Shown: positions 1 to 10,719 of the stretch, in pieces | How positions within the stretch are numbered: the first letter of the stretch is position 1 | Layout: the number at the start of each line of letters is the position of its first letter | DNA from: Erigeron canadensis | Taxonomy: Eukaryota; Streptophyta; Magnoliopsida; Asterales; Asteraceae | Assembly: GCF_010389155.1 (NCBI RefSeq) | Contig: NC_057765.1 | Coordinates: 42,799,559-42,863,558, forward strand | Direction of reading: 5' to 3' | Length of the DNA: 64,000 nt | Translations under genes and position numbers: made by a program | The notes under the pieces: model-generated | Told to the model about the DNA's origin: nothing | Seen by the model: the letters and a program-made list of their open reading frames with translations, nothing else | Database searches by the model: none

Positions 1-622
1 GTTTTGTCATCGACTAAATATGGGCTTTTAGACCAAGCACTACTAAGTCTGCCTCCCCGTGATCATGGTGTCAAGCCTAAGCACCACCAAAATGAGTTAG
101 CAAAACATTTATTATTCACGATCGACCAAAATGATTTATTAGAACCAAAATGAATGACAAACAAACATGTATAGAGCTAGCTATAGGTTCAATTCAAGTG
201 CTTAGCACGTTAATAATCGTAGCCTATTAGGCTATTAATGGCCGGGCCTTTTTTTTTTTTCTGACAATTCTCTTAGGGGGGTGGGAGTGGTTTCTCCAAC
301 CCCAAATTTTCCCAAATATCCACATCACCATCTTCCAATAAAAACTCTCCACCTCAAACTTCCCCAATTCACCCCAAATCATCCCAAAATGGTGGCGCCA
401 CTCACCCCAACCCCAATTTCCACATCATCTTTTTTATTTCCATTTATTTTTACTTAACAAAATCACAAATTAATTTAAAATTAAAAAAAATACTTAAAAA
501 AATAAACAAATAAACATTACATAATACTTAAAAAAAATAAACATTACATAATACTTAAAAACAAGAAACATTAAATAAATACTTAAAAAAAAAAGAAACA
601 TTACATAATACTAAAAAAAAAA

Positions 623-1867
623 CTAATCATCGAGATACGCCAAATCTTGAGCCCATACGTGCTCCGTAAGATCATATCGAAGGCGATGGTGAACTTCTTC
701 GTCAATCAACTCCGCATACACACTTTCATCGAACACCGGTTGCACTAGCGGGTCCATTATATGGACCGGTGAGATTGCCCTCCCGTCCCTCTTAATGATC
801 ATGTTGTGTAAGATAATACATGTATGAACATACTTTCTAATTTTGTCTTTCGTTAGAGGTCGAAGAGGTCGTTGAAGAATTTTCCATTTACCTTTGAGGA
901 CACCAAAAGCTCGCTCGACATCTTTTCTGGCCGCCTCTTGCAATTTCTTGAATCTTTTTTCCTTAGGGTCGGTTGGATACGGGTATGCTTTAACAAGTGT
1001 TGACCACTTGTTGTAGATCCCATCACTAAGATAGTAGCCACGTTTATAATCTCGGCCATTCACGTGGAATGAAGAATCCGGAGCCGTTCCGTTACGCGCT
1101 GTGACATACAAATCGGATTGGTTCAACACGTTGATGTCGTTGTTCGACCCCGGGACACCAAAAAAAGCATGCCAAATCCACAAATCTTGTGACGCGGTGA
1201 TTTCAAGCATAATAGTTGGACCGTTGTGGTCACCCCTCATGTATTGCCCTCTCAAACGTCTAGGACATGCCGACCACTCGACATGTGTGCAATCGATGCT
1301 ACCAAGCATCCCAGGCATATGATGACGAAGCTCGTGGGCCTCAAAGATGCGTGCAACGTCGTGTGACGTCGGCCTGCGTAGGTACTCTCGGCTATACAAC
1401 CGAATGATGGCGTCACAAAAATAATCAAGGGTCTCTCGTGCGGTTCTGGCTGCCATGCACAAGTACTCGTCATACTCGTCTGGTGCGTTACCCGTCGCGA
1501 GTTGCCTAACGGCGGATGTACATTTTTGTATCGCCGTAAAACTTTTTCTTCCTCTTGCATCGTAACGTTCTTGGAAATACGGGAAGTTTGCTTCAATGTC
1601 GCGCACGATATCTAAAAACATGGTCTTGTCCATTCGAAACTTCTTTCGAAAGTAATCGTCTTCGTATTTTGGTTGTTGAACGAACCAATCGTTCAAAAGA
1701 GTATCAAGACCAATTTCACGACGCCGGTCCGTATACCGTCGAGTTTGAGGAGCACTAGAAGTTGTCGTATCTTCAAGAAAGTGTAACGCGTTAACAAAGA
1801 ATTCCATAGAGCTATCGTTTGACTCGTCGGGAGAGTTGCTCGAATTATCCAAAATACCGGAAGCCAT
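623..1867 (-). CDS. PIF/Harbinger transposase (DDE_Tnp_4 type nuclease)
   Basis: A 414-residue uninterrupted reading frame. Plant PIF/Harbinger transposases cut and rejoin DNA with a DDE nuclease fold, and this one has the expected landmarks: the first acidic residue in [10 protein letters not shown] (D192), the second in GSNNDINVL (D244), a further Asp in YYLSDGIY (D282) and the catalytic Glu in [16 protein letters not shown] (E318). The N-terminal 40 residues are acidic and Ser-rich and probably variable. The start ATG lies about 395 bases inside the element's right end; the coding strand is opposite to the given strand. There is no stop or frameshift, suggesting a young insertion or selection on the family. 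No second element-encoded protein is seen. Confidence 0.93.
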   Translation of the reverse strand: MASGILDNSSNSPDESNDSSMEFFVNALHFLEDTTTSSAPQTRRYTDRRREIGLDTLLNDWFVQQPKYEDDYFRKKFRMDKTMFLDIVRDIEANFPYFQERYDARGRKSFTAIQKCTSAVRQLATGNAPDEYDEYLCMAARTARETLDYFCDAIIRLYSREYLRRPTSHDVARIFEAHELRHHMPGMLGSIDCTHVEWSACPRRLRGQYMRGDHNGPTIMLEITASQDLWIWHAFFGVPGSNNDINVLNQSDLYVTARNGTAPDSSFHVNGRDYKRGYYLSDGIYNKWSTLVKAYPYPTDPKEKRFKKLQEAARKDVERAFGVLKGKWKILQRPLRPLTKDKIRKYVHTCIILHNMIIKRDGRAISPVHIMDPLVQPVFDESVYAELIDEEVHHRLRYDLTEHVWAQDLAYLDD

Positions 1868-2001
1868 ATTTTTTGGTGTTGGGTGTAAGAAATTAGTGAT
1901 GAAAAGGTTGGGGTGTTTGCATTTTATAAAAATGTAGTGAAAATGAGAGTAGTTGTGTGTTGTTTAAAGAAGAAAAGAGTGTATATATATAGAGAAAGAG
2001 G

Positions 2002-2004
2002 TAA

Positions 2005-2040
<36 letters not shown>

Positions 2041-2056
2041 AAAAAAAAAAAAAAAA
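2002..2056. repeat. AAAG microsatellite followed by a poly-A run
   Basis: About ten tandem AAAG units run into a stretch of A within the 5' flank of the transposase gene. It is likely to be length-polymorphic. Confidence 0.9.
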
Positions 2057-2265
2057 CAACGGCTACTACCCCGCTCCCCCTCGCCACGTGTCCAGCCACC
2101 ATTGGTTCCTTTCTTGCGCGCGGGCCCCACTCCACTTTCTCTTTCCTCGAGCTTCCTTCCCCGTTTTCTTCTTTCTGTTCCCCACCCCGACCCCCTGGCG
2201 GCGGTGTTCCCAGGCGGGGCCGGGGTTCACCGATCACCACACCACTTCCACTCCCACTCCCCTTA

Positions 2266-3960
2266 GTGAGTTCAAGCTATGCTTGTTCGTTCCCCTTTCG
2301 TTCTGACACGTTTCATCCAACAATTATGTGCGTTATGAAATTTCACAATTCATATATAACAATTTAGATAATACAACTTTTGTTATGATTCGTTTATACT
2401 ATTATCAAGAATGTTTCAGTTTCAACATATTCTCATATAGTTTAGAAAACATATTCGCCATGATTATTTACTTGTAAAAATCTTACTTTTCTAAATAAAA
2501 CTCATATCCCATATGAAAGGCCATAATTTCCATACAAGTAATCCCCCTATTTATATACATTATTCCCTATTCGATGAAGTGCTACTTATGAGAGAGCCGT
2601 TAGTGCACGTAGAGTGATATTGTGATAATCTCAACAGGCAGGAAATGTAAAAGAAATCAAAAAGGCATACAAGTTTATGTTTGTATCGTTTGGAGTAATT
2701 TTTAATGGCCAACAAGCAAGAAATGTATAGGCAAGCAAAAAAAGGCATACAAGTTTAATTCTACCAGCATTAGAGTTTGTGGTTACATGATAAACAAAGT
2801 ATCCCATCACATTACACTTTAAAATATCCGTTTTCAGACGGTTCAAATCAATCTTGAATGCATATATATCTATATATATAATTAGAAAAAAAGACACTTT
2901 ATTTAATGAACATATGAAACTTTTATAACAAAAACCATTATTTAAAGGTAGTGTCTTTAGATTCTCATGTTTCATTCATTTCTCAAAATCTTCATATATG
3001 GTTTTAAATCAAAATGACATTTTGTTCAAAGTGACATTTGTTCTATAACCGCTTTTAAGTTTAGTATATATTGACCCAGTGAAAAGGTCTTAAACATGAT
3101 TTTTTTTTTTTATATATATATTTTTTAACAGCTTTAACATGGATTATTAAGTATGATAACCTTTTTAAATATATTTGTTTTAATTTAATTGGTTAAATTC
3201 ACATCACACGGATCGCCAAAATGTCTTGACATGGTCTGGGAGCTTTGATACGTCTTTGTGAACATTTGTTGTGTATTATTAGCCAAAACAACTTCACATA
3301 TATAGATGAATAATACAAGGAAAGTTATGAACGTCGATAACCAATTTTGTGCTTAATATTAACCAAATAAAAAGAAGAAAAAAAAAAAACTTTTCATTGA
3401 CCAAAACAATTCAGTTCGATCACATGCATCAACAAAGTAGAAAGGTAAGTTATATTGAGCAAAACAATTTCACATGTATCACTAACACATAGAATACAAT
3501 CCGATGATCACCTAAAATAGAAACTTTCTATGTCTAAAATTGAAAACCCTTCTTAATACGTTAAATAGATTGACTAGTAAAACTATAGATATAATGTATA
3601 ATATGTGATAGTAATGAAAAGAATGTTGGTTTATGTGAAAATTATAAAAACTACCTTCTCAAAATCAATACAAAATTATTCAAATAGGAGCTATAAAATG
3701 TGTCCATCGAAAATGAAATATGATAAAAGGACCACCGTTTGAGAAATTGGAACCCCTGCAGTGTGCTTAGCTAGCACTTTTACGAGTATTCGACTATAAA
3801 AAGAATATAATAGACTAAAGACAACCCATATGCCAACAACTTATGACTACAAGCAAATTACATAACTCCATAGACCAGTATAATGTATCCGTTTGTTCGC
3901 AACTCTTTCGCATCAGAAGGAGATTACCAGATGTTGATGTCATGATTATATCTGGTGGGA
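2266..3960. other. Non-coding part of copy A
   Basis: AT-rich sequence with no supportable gene. It is homologous in order to 21740-22945 (copy D), and the last 250 bases are homologous to 7797-8046 (copy B). Short open frames here are chance readings. Confidence 0.6.
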
Positions 3961-3968
3961 GTGTCGGA

Positions 3969-4618
3969 CAGAGACGGAACTCGAAATTTTTATATAAGGG
4001 GGCAATTTTAAAAGTTGTTTTTCATACTTATAAGAGTCGTATCCAATGATATAAAAAAATTAGGCCCTAGCTCGGCAATAGAAAATGGACCCTCAAAAGA
4101 TATTTGTTCCTCACGCCGTGTGTAAAACTCATATTTAAAAACTACAAATTTTTTTTAATATATATAGACCACATATGACGGACAAAGTCTTATTAAATAA
4201 AAACGTGAACCATAATGCATAGTATCCAAAAAATATATCTTTTTATGAAATAACTAGTTTATATATATCTTTTTTACATAGCTATTATGATTATTATATT
4301 AATGTATCACACTTTTGCATACCCAAACAAAGAAAGTTTTTTTTTAATAGCTTTTTTCATTTTTTCGATTAAAAATTAAACAACTCAAGTTTTTTATTAT
4401 CCCAATGGAAAATATCTATCTCATAATTAATATTTTGATGAGCAATGACTTTCAAAAAATATGCATATGATAACGAAGATAATATTTGTATGTATGCCTA
4501 TTTATTTTTCCTTATCTTTTAAAAAAAATTACAAATATACCATTTTAGAAATTTATATTGTACCAAAATTGGAATGGGGACGGCTGACCCCGCTGCCCCC
4601 ATAATGTATCCGTCCCTG
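3969..4618. mobile_element. hAT-type non-autonomous element (MITE)
   Basis: A 650-bp non-coding insertion. The left end begins CAGAGACGGA and the right end, reverse-complemented, begins CAGGGACGGA. It is flanked by 8-bp direct repeats GTGTCGGA (3961-3968) and GTGTCAGA (4619-4626), 7/8 identical, the size expected for hAT. The subterminal GGGGGCA runs are also found in the element at 51902-52648, so both belong to one family. Confidence 0.78.
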
Positions 4619-4685
4619 GTGTCAGATGGAAGATTGGACAGAAGTGGCTGTGGAGATTTATGTTTGGAGGTGGTTGATTAGTGAT

Positions 4686-5102
4686 CACTACAAAAAATAT
4701 TGCATTTGTTCATACTTTTTAGTGAGTGTGAACAAATTAAAAAATTTCGTCACGATTTTTTGTGTGTAATAATATATAGAAATTTTTCCACACTACAAAG
4801 TGTGTAGAAATTAAAGTTCACACTTTTTAGTGTGGACTTTCATAATTTTTTGTAACACCTCATTTGTTTACGGTAACTAAAAAGTTAGCGTGGACAAATT
4901 AGGTGTTACAAAATAATTATGAAAGTTCACAGTAAAAAGTGTCTACACATGTTTTAGTGTGAAGAAATTTCTACCCACTTTTATTTATATATATTTTTAC
5001 AAAAAAAAAAATGTGACAGAAATAATTTGTTCACATTCACTAAAAGTGTGAACAAATGCAATATCATTTGTAGTGTGAACAAATGCAATATTATTTGTAG
5101 TG
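4686..5102. mobile_element. CACTA-type foldback MITE
   Basis: A 417-bp element starting CACTACAAAAAATATTGC and ending with the inverse, TTTGTAGTG, flanked by the 3-bp duplication GAT (4683-4685, 5103-5105). Almost the whole element is an imperfect palindrome centred near 4882, with many GTGTGAACAAA-type subterminal motifs. The right terminus is duplicated in tandem: two 27-bp units at 5049-5075 and 5076-5102, both ending in TAGTG. No coding capacity. Confidence 0.85.
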
Positions 5103-5334
5103 GATGAAGGTACTACCGTTGTGCAGATCAAGATTGGTGAAGACGATTAAAACAATACCAAGGGTATAATTGTCTTTAAAATGATAATTTATGCCTATGA
5201 ATAATTTGATCGTGTATAAATAAAATTAATAGAGAATAAATGGATAACTTAATTTTTAAGGTTATTTGAAAGATTAGTAGGCTATTTTTCAGGATTATAT
5301 TTCATTTTCTTATAAATTTTTTTTTACTTTTATT

Positions 5335-5400
5335 ATGAAACGGCTTTTTAATATCTATTATTAGTATTAAATTTTTTAGATGAAACGGTTTTTATTTAAT
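5335..5400 (+). promoter_or_regulatory. Upstream GATGAAACGGTT boxes, copy A
   Basis: ATGAAACGGCTTTTTA (from about 5336) and AGATGAAACGGTTTTTA (from 5379) match paired boxes upstream of the peptide genes in copies B and C. In A the Helitron at 5462-5802 separates them from the TATA box (TATAAAT at 5825-5831). Confidence 0.4.
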
Positions 5401-5461
5401 ATCGACTAGTATTTAAATACTTATTAAATGAAACAACTTTTGCAACATAGATATATTGATA

Positions 5462-5802
5462 CGAGATGGGTACCCGCGCAATGCGGCGGTGGTAGTAATG
5501 ATGTGGTTATTAATCTAAAAGTAATTGACATAAATGTTACTGTAGTTATTTTATGGTTAATAGATGTATCTTTTGTAAATAACTTTAGCAAGAATATTAT
5601 AGAGATATTAGGTGAAAATATTTAAATTAATTAATAAAGGAGATAGATAATTTGGATAAATATGTGTGTAAAATATTTTAGGGATATTTGGTAGATTTAG
5701 TGTGTGAGTTATGAATGTGTTGAAAATTAAGGGTATTTAAGGTATTTTAAAGGTAGAGAGTTGAAAAGAGAGAATGATAGTTTATTTATTAAGTAGTATA
5801 GA
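5462..5802 (-). mobile_element. Non-autonomous Helitron (341 bp)
   Basis: Read on the minus strand it begins TCTATACTAC directly after a host A and ends with a GC-rich hairpin region (GCATTGCGCGGG) followed by CTCG before a host T. These are Helitron features: A/T insertion site, 5' TC, 3' hairpin near a CTRR end. The terminal CTCG deviates from the usual CTAG. No coding sequence. It sits between the promoter boxes and the broken peptide gene of copy A, at a place where copies B and C have no such insert. Confidence 0.72.
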
Positions 5803-5916
5803 TTGATATTTGTGAAGTATTGGTTATAAATCTCGAGAATCAACTTGAAAGATTACAACATAACTTCAAATATATTTTTGGTGGCCTTTAAAGATTTTGA
5901 GATAATAAAAACAATA

Positions 5917-6350
5917 ATGAAAAATATTATGTGGTTTTTATTTGTTTACATATTGTTTACATATTTTATGAAACGGAATTGCTGGTCCAGCTGAAGAACT
6001 TTGCAAGAATGTTGGTAATGTGATTATTAAATCTTAATTTATTCCACGTAATTTCCCATATTATATATATAATTTTCTTTTAGTGTTCCATTCTTTTTAA
6101 ATGTGGGATTTTTTAAATTATGTATTGGATCACATGTATTTTTGTTCATTCACATGTAAAATGTTATTAATATTATATATATATGTTGTAGAAGAAAACT
6201 TTTTTGAAAACCTGATATATAGCTGTGTGAACGAAAACGTGACATTAACCTTCACTAGTTCACAAAACACGAATTTGAAGGTTTTTAGAGAAGTTTCCTT
6301 ACAACATATATATATATATACATAAATGTCAAGATTATAGTGGCACTTGA
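5917..6350 (+). pseudogene. Broken defensin-like peptide gene (copy A)
   Basis: Exon 1 (5917-6014) matches the signal-peptide exon of the intact genes at 8961 and 17514, including the MWFLFV core and the AEELCKN cysteine region, with a GT donor at the same place. One extra A in the run near 5971 shifts the frame, and the shifted frame meets a stop. The cysteine-rich second exon is not recognisable, although the 3' flank (CACTTGAATTCTA near 6343) still aligns. The TATA box is retained at 5825. I infer a dead member of the family. Confidence 0.75.
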
Positions 6351-6359
6351 ATTCTATTA

Positions 6360-7796
6360 ATAATAAACTTAAAAAAATAATGAGTTAAACCTGTGACTTG
6401 CAAACTAACCATCTATGTTCGTTCTTTAGTTTACCTTTTCAATAGTGAGTTGTGATATCCTTTTTTCCGATTAAAACATTAGGTCTTAAAAAAAGGTTAA
6501 TGTGTTATTGTGTTTGTATGGAAATCATTGCAAGATTGTATTCCTACATATACTAATCTCGTTGCTAGAGGTATTGACGTTGGAACCTTGAGAGATGCCT
6601 TATTGTTCATACGTTTAAAAATCGTTTGTTAGTGAAGGAGACTAGAAGAATGATTAGTGCATGTTATTTCTCTCGTTTCCCCCAAGGAAATTTTGTCATG
6701 GTTTGAGTATTGTTCTAAGATCTGCTAGTATTCAGGAAACCATATTCTCAATTTGGTGATGGTATATATATTTAAAAGGTTAGGAACCATTTGTTAGAAA
6801 TAAACATGATTTGTATTGTCATTGAATGAAAGGGTTCCAAAAACGAGGTAATGGATTAATAATGGAGTGAAAGAATTCGGCAATGACTAGAGCCGAAATT
6901 AGGGAGAGAAACCACACGAAATAGTTGCGTTAATTAGAAGGTTAAAATGAAGCATATGAGTATCTATTTATAATAAGAGAATTCACAGTTTTAACCTTGG
7001 TATTTAATGTGTGTGTTAATGTGTTATCAGTAAGTTCCAATTACCTAATGAGAAACCCTATAATATGTTTTTAAGAATAAATACGTCCATCATATATTTA
7101 CTAACATATGGATTTCAGTGATCGTCAATTATCATATCACGAATGAAAACGATTAGTGACAGTCACATTGAATGCGGTTCCAACACAATTCAGTCCATGA
7201 CGATCTCTGAGGAAGCCTAGCGATTTGTTAAACTCTTGTGGTGTCTTCTTATTTTCTTTGGATAAGGAATCGTGACAAGAAACTTCACTCTATATGGCTT
7301 GACTGGATCGTCAATCCGATTCCTCTATGACGTCAACGTTGACCTCTCCTGTATTTTTTTTGGTTGCCGCAAGTTTTTAGAAGGTGGTGTTCCTTTGTCT
7401 GTATAGTCGTTGTAACTTGCTTCATACCACCACCCGCTCAGTGGCTTGTTTGGAAGTCCAACAAAAACATTACGGAGTGAACACCACAAGGGGGATGAGA
7501 CTTGAGTAATACCGTCACCAAGTAATCACATGGACACACAAATGATCATTGCATGTGGTAGCTTTAAAACTTGCCGAAAGACAAGTAGTAAATCTATATC
7601 ATGTGATCCATATGCGAGGATGATGTTTCGCATTACGATGTAATCTTTGGTTATCGAAATGAATATATGAGATGTCAGGGTCCCACCCACCTAACCTTAT
7701 TTCCAATATATATACCATTTTAGTTCAAGCAAGGATGTTTTCCATATTCAGAAAATGATGTCAACACCTAAGCAAAAGTGCAAATGTACAAAAAAT
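6360..7796. other. Intergenic, possible LINE fragment
   Basis: No intact gene. At about 6515-6700 the plus strand reads, with stops, like the C-terminal zf-RVT region of plant LINEs (PTYTNLVARGIDVG), but this is weak. The rest (6700-7796) shows nothing I recognise. Confidence 0.3.
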
Positions 7797-8207
7797 GGGT
7801 CCGCAGTAACAACATTTCTCAAACTCAATACAAAATTATACAAATAAAAGCCATAAAATGTGTCCATCGAAAGTGACATGTGATACAAAGGAGGTTTGGG
7901 AAATTAGAACCCCTGCAGTGTGCTTAGCTAGCACTTTTATGAATATTCAACTATAAAAAGAAACATAATAGACTAAAGACAACCCATATGCCAACAACTT
8001 ATGACTAGGAGCAAATTACATAACTCCATAGACCAGTATAAGCTTCTTATTAAAAGGTAACCAATAATGTACCCATCCCCGCTCATTCGTAATAGACGTC
8101 CACACCATTGGGCGTTACTCGTCCATTGTTCGTCATGTGTAAAAGTGTGTTGTACAAGTTTCTTTGTAAAATGTTTGTGAACTATATAATGCCTCTTCAA
8201 ATAAAAC

Positions 8208-8732
8208 CTTACAATAAATTAATCATTTCTACACACTTTATTCTATACACTTTTGAAAAGTGTGTAAAATTTTGTTTAAAACTTCACACTTAAAAATGTG
8301 TACAAAATATTCTACATTAAAAAACGTGAAAAAAGCTATAAGCTTCACATTTAAAAGTTTGAAGAAAAATATTCACATTAATAAGTGTGTACAAATTTTA
8401 TACTTTACACACTTATAAGTGTGGAGATCATTTATTCGCGGACGATTTCTTCGCACTTGTGTAAAAATTACATGTGAAGAAATAATTTTTATAGTGCGTA
8501 AAAATCACCCGCGAAAAAATTATCTTTACATTTAAAAGTGCTTACAAATCTAATATTTTACACACTTGTTAGTGTGTAAAAATTTTCTTCGCACTTTTAA
8601 ATGTGAAACTTGTAGATTTTTTTACATTTTTTAGTGTAAACTATTTGTACACATTTTTAAGTGCGAACAACTTAGGAAATTTTTTTGCATTTTTAAAAAG
8701 TGGTGGGTACAAACGACAAATTTTTTGTAGTG
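8208..8732. mobile_element. CACTA-type foldback MITE, copy B
   Basis: A 525-bp element rich in GTGTGTAAAA and TTTACACAC motifs. The right end TTTTTTGTAGTG is intact; the left end has decayed (CTTACAATAA where copy C has CACTACAATAA). It is flanked by AAC on both sides (8205-8207, 8733-8735), the 3-bp duplication expected for CACTA elements. Because copy C carries the same element at the same site, insertion predates the B/C duplication. Confidence 0.8.
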
Positions 8733-8791
8733 AACATTATGTGTTAAATTAAGAATTGTAGATGTTGACTAGTAATTATTTAATTACTTTT

Positions 8792-8906
8792 AGATGAAAC
8801 GGTTCTTAAAATCAGCTGGTATATTTAATTATTTTTAGATGAAACGGTTTTTACCATGAAATCTTAGTAACCCTTCATTTAATTAGGAAAGTATTGGTTA
8901 TAAATA
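8792..8906 (+). promoter_or_regulatory. Promoter of peptide gene B: paired boxes and TATA box
   Basis: Two copies of AGATGAAACGGTT start at 8792 and 8837, 45 bp apart, followed by a TATA box TATAAATA at 8899-8906, 55 bases before the ATG. The same arrangement is kept in copies A and C. The TATA assignment rests on position and sequence; the role of the boxes is inference. Confidence 0.55.
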
Positions 8907-8960
8907 CCAAGTAGTAAAATGTTACAACATAACTTTACTTTAAAGAGTTTGCAACTGATA

Positions 8961-9377
8961 ATGAAGAATATCATGTGGTTTCTTTTTGTTTCCATGTTGT
9001 TTACAAATATTATGAACGGAATTGCTACTTTCCCGGAAGAATTTTGCAAGAACATTGGTAATAATTTTATAAAATCTTATTTTATTTAACTCAATTTCTC
9101 ATACATTTAATATATTTAGATGTCAGAAAAGAAACATACGTACTAAATAACCAACAAACTATGGTTATTAGCTACGAGTGTTTATAAAATATTTATTTTT
9201 TTTATTTTTTATTGTTATACAGATGATAATGCACGAACTTATGTTTATGATTTTGCACCAAATCCTTGCATACTTCATGCTTGTGCTAAGATGTGCATGG
9301 ATCACCCGTCTAAAGGTGAAGATTTACCATATCACCAATGTGATAAAACTTTTTGTGTTTGTTGTATAGTTGGTTGA
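8961..9377 (+). CDS. Defensin-like secreted cysteine-rich peptide (copy B)
   Basis: Two exons, 8961-9057 and 9223-9377, joined in phase 1 across a 165-bp GT-AG intron, give 83 residues. Residues 1-22 form a hydrophobic signal peptide (core MWFLFVSMLF). The mature part has eight cysteines (29, 48, 53, 57, 72, 77, 79, 80), spaced C-x18-C-x4-C-x3-C-x14-C-x4-C-x-C-C. The CxxxC (CAKMC) and CxC (CVC) pair is the signature of the cysteine-stabilised alpha-beta fold of plant defensin-like peptides; the intron near the signal-peptide end is also usual for that family. The adjacent final CC is unusual. Such peptides act outside the cell in defence or in pollen-pistil signalling; which applies here cannot be told. 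A TATA box lies 55 bp upstream. Too short and split to be caught by a simple ORF scan. Confidence 0.85.
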
Positions 9378-9715
9378 AATGTTAATACTTAACTATGTAG
9401 TTCAAAATTATATTTACTAAAATAACATTTACATTTACATAACTGACAAGTTTATAATGATACTTGAATTCTAAAAAAAAAAAAAAAAAGTCCAACTTAT
9501 TCCACTCTAATTTTAAGCACAAATAATTAAAGTTCTGGTAATTGTGGCCTTCTCCATCAACTCAATTATTTCTAACTTACATGATAAACTTAATGAATTA
9601 ATTTACGACTCATATCCCTTAATTCTTAAAAAATTACGTAGTTTGTTTTACATCAATTACGTTTATGTCAATAACCTACACTACTCGTTGTAGCTACCAC
9701 CACTTCACAACCGCC
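9378..9715. other. 3' flank of peptide gene B
   Basis: Non-coding; contains a poly-A tract near 9472-9489 and is repeated almost unchanged downstream of the copy C gene (17935-18273). Confidence 0.7.
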
Positions 9716-10486
9716 CAGTGGCGGATCTTGAAAGCCTTAACGGTGGGGGCCAAAAAAGTTTTTTTTTGACAGCTTTGTATCTGAGTATTATATTAGGGTC
9801 ATGTTTACTAATTTGGATCAGATTAATTTAATTAATACTAATAATCCAAGTTTTTCATTCAAATTACCAATACATAGTTTCTAACAAACAAAAAACTACA
9901 TATACTTGTGAAAATACTAAGACAAAAGGAGTGTACTAAACACTAGAGTTACAAGTTTATATTACGATCTTTAAGCTCTTTGAACAAATCTATTATCCAA
10001 CTCATGTATTTATATATCCAATGTAGCTGTAAACAAATTCACTCGGTAGTAATGTTCAAATGTAACATGAAAGTATTTTTACGAGGCCGAAATCGAGTAG
10101 ATGTATATGGAGCTTTTATATCCGACATCTCTACTTGATATAAAAAGGTCACTTCGTCAAGTAAAGAATTAAATTCATTATTTCTGTACCTATTTAGACT
10201 CGCCTTAGTTGTTAAAACTAAAAAAAAAAGAAAAGGATAAAGACAATGCCTAAAACATAAAAATTATTGATGGGCTAAGTGAACCGTAGATTATAAAAAC
10301 TAAAAAAGTAAAATTTATTGGACTATTAAATTCATTAAACATATCAAAAAAAATCTGTAAAAATAATCCCTGAGGGCCGACTTAATATACATAAATTTTT
10401 TCGAACAAAATACGGGTATACTAGCACTACTAATCGAAAAAACGGTGATGACCCCCACGGACCCCAATATAAAACCGCCATTACTG
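9716..10486. mobile_element. hAT-like non-autonomous element
   Basis: Starts CAGTGGCGGATCTTG and ends, reverse-complemented, CAGTAATGGCGG, with GGGGGCC and GACCCCC subterminal runs as in other hAT elements of this window. I could not resolve a clean 8-bp target duplication, so the right boundary is provisional. Only its first 90 bases are present in copy C (from 18275), where the duplicated block ends inside it. Confidence 0.45.
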
Positions 10487-10680
10487 CCGCCGCTACCACA
10501 CTATTGTCACCATATCGTGTGAGCCTCTAGTTAGATATAAACTAGCCTCACCATTTATGTTCACTTCGTTCCTCGGTTGATTTAATTAATTTTTTTTATA
10601 GCGGGGGTTATATATGATAATTTTTTATTAGAAGAAAGCGAATAATGAACAGTAACGATGAACAGTAAATCAGGTTGATA

Positions 10681-10698
10681 GGTAGTTGCGCAACTACC
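10681..10698. repeat. Perfect 18-bp palindrome
   Basis: GGTAGTTGCGCAACTACC is its own reverse complement. It lies at the left edge of the pyrimidine-rich array and may mark the end of an unrecognised mobile element. Confidence 0.85.
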
Positions 10699-10719
10699 TG
10701 CTTGTTGTTTTTTTTTTTT

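Larger units (their letters stand above)
276..2262 (-). mobile_element. PIF/Harbinger DNA transposon, apparently complete
   Basis: The element is 1987 bp. Its ends are 15-bp terminal inverted repeats, GGGGGGTGGGAGTGG on the left and, reverse-complemented, GGGGAGTGGGAGTGG on the right (14/15). Both ends are flanked by the 3-bp duplication TTA (273-275 and 2263-2265), the hallmark of this superfamily. It encodes one intact transposase on the minus strand. The Myb-like second protein that autonomous plant PIF/Harbinger elements usually also encode is absent, so movement would need that protein from elsewhere. The related segment D has an unoccupied site around TTA at 21668-21670, which supports the boundaries. 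An AAAG microsatellite lies inside at about 2002-2056. Confidence 0.9.
60..6360. repeat. Segmental duplication copy A (longest, decayed)
   Basis: This stretch shares ordered blocks with three later segments. Its first 270 bases and 2266-2980 match 21490-22100 in the same order (both have the AAAAGGCATACAA and GAGAGCCGTT landmarks). 3640-3890 matches 7797-8046 and, more weakly, 22850-22945. 5815-6350 matches the peptide-gene part of copies B and C. Copy A has been enlarged by a PIF/Harbinger element (276-2262), a hAT MITE (3969-4618), a CACTA MITE (4686-5102) and a Helitron (5462-5802). Homology is direct from reading; exact breakpoints need a dot plot. Confidence 0.7.
8134..9805. repeat. Segmental duplication copy B
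   Basis: Nearly identical by eye to 16524-18362 (copy C), from CATGTGTAAAAGTG to TAGGGTCATGTT. It includes a CACTA MITE, paired promoter boxes, the peptide gene and the first 90 bases of a hAT-like element. B lacks the 155-bp Mutator-type MITE present in C. The close similarity implies a recent duplication. Upstream, 7797-8046 additionally matches 3640-3890. Confidence 0.9.

Noticed and set aside
1913..2306. Open frames on both strands of about 70-117 codons around the AAAG repeat
   Set aside because: They are microsatellite and low-complexity readings inside the PIF/Harbinger element, in several overlapping frames, with no family resemblance.
9178..9369. A 63-residue open frame starting upstream of peptide gene B exon 2
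   Set aside because: It reads through the intron and out of the peptide frame; the spliced frame with a signal peptide and eight cysteines explains the region better.
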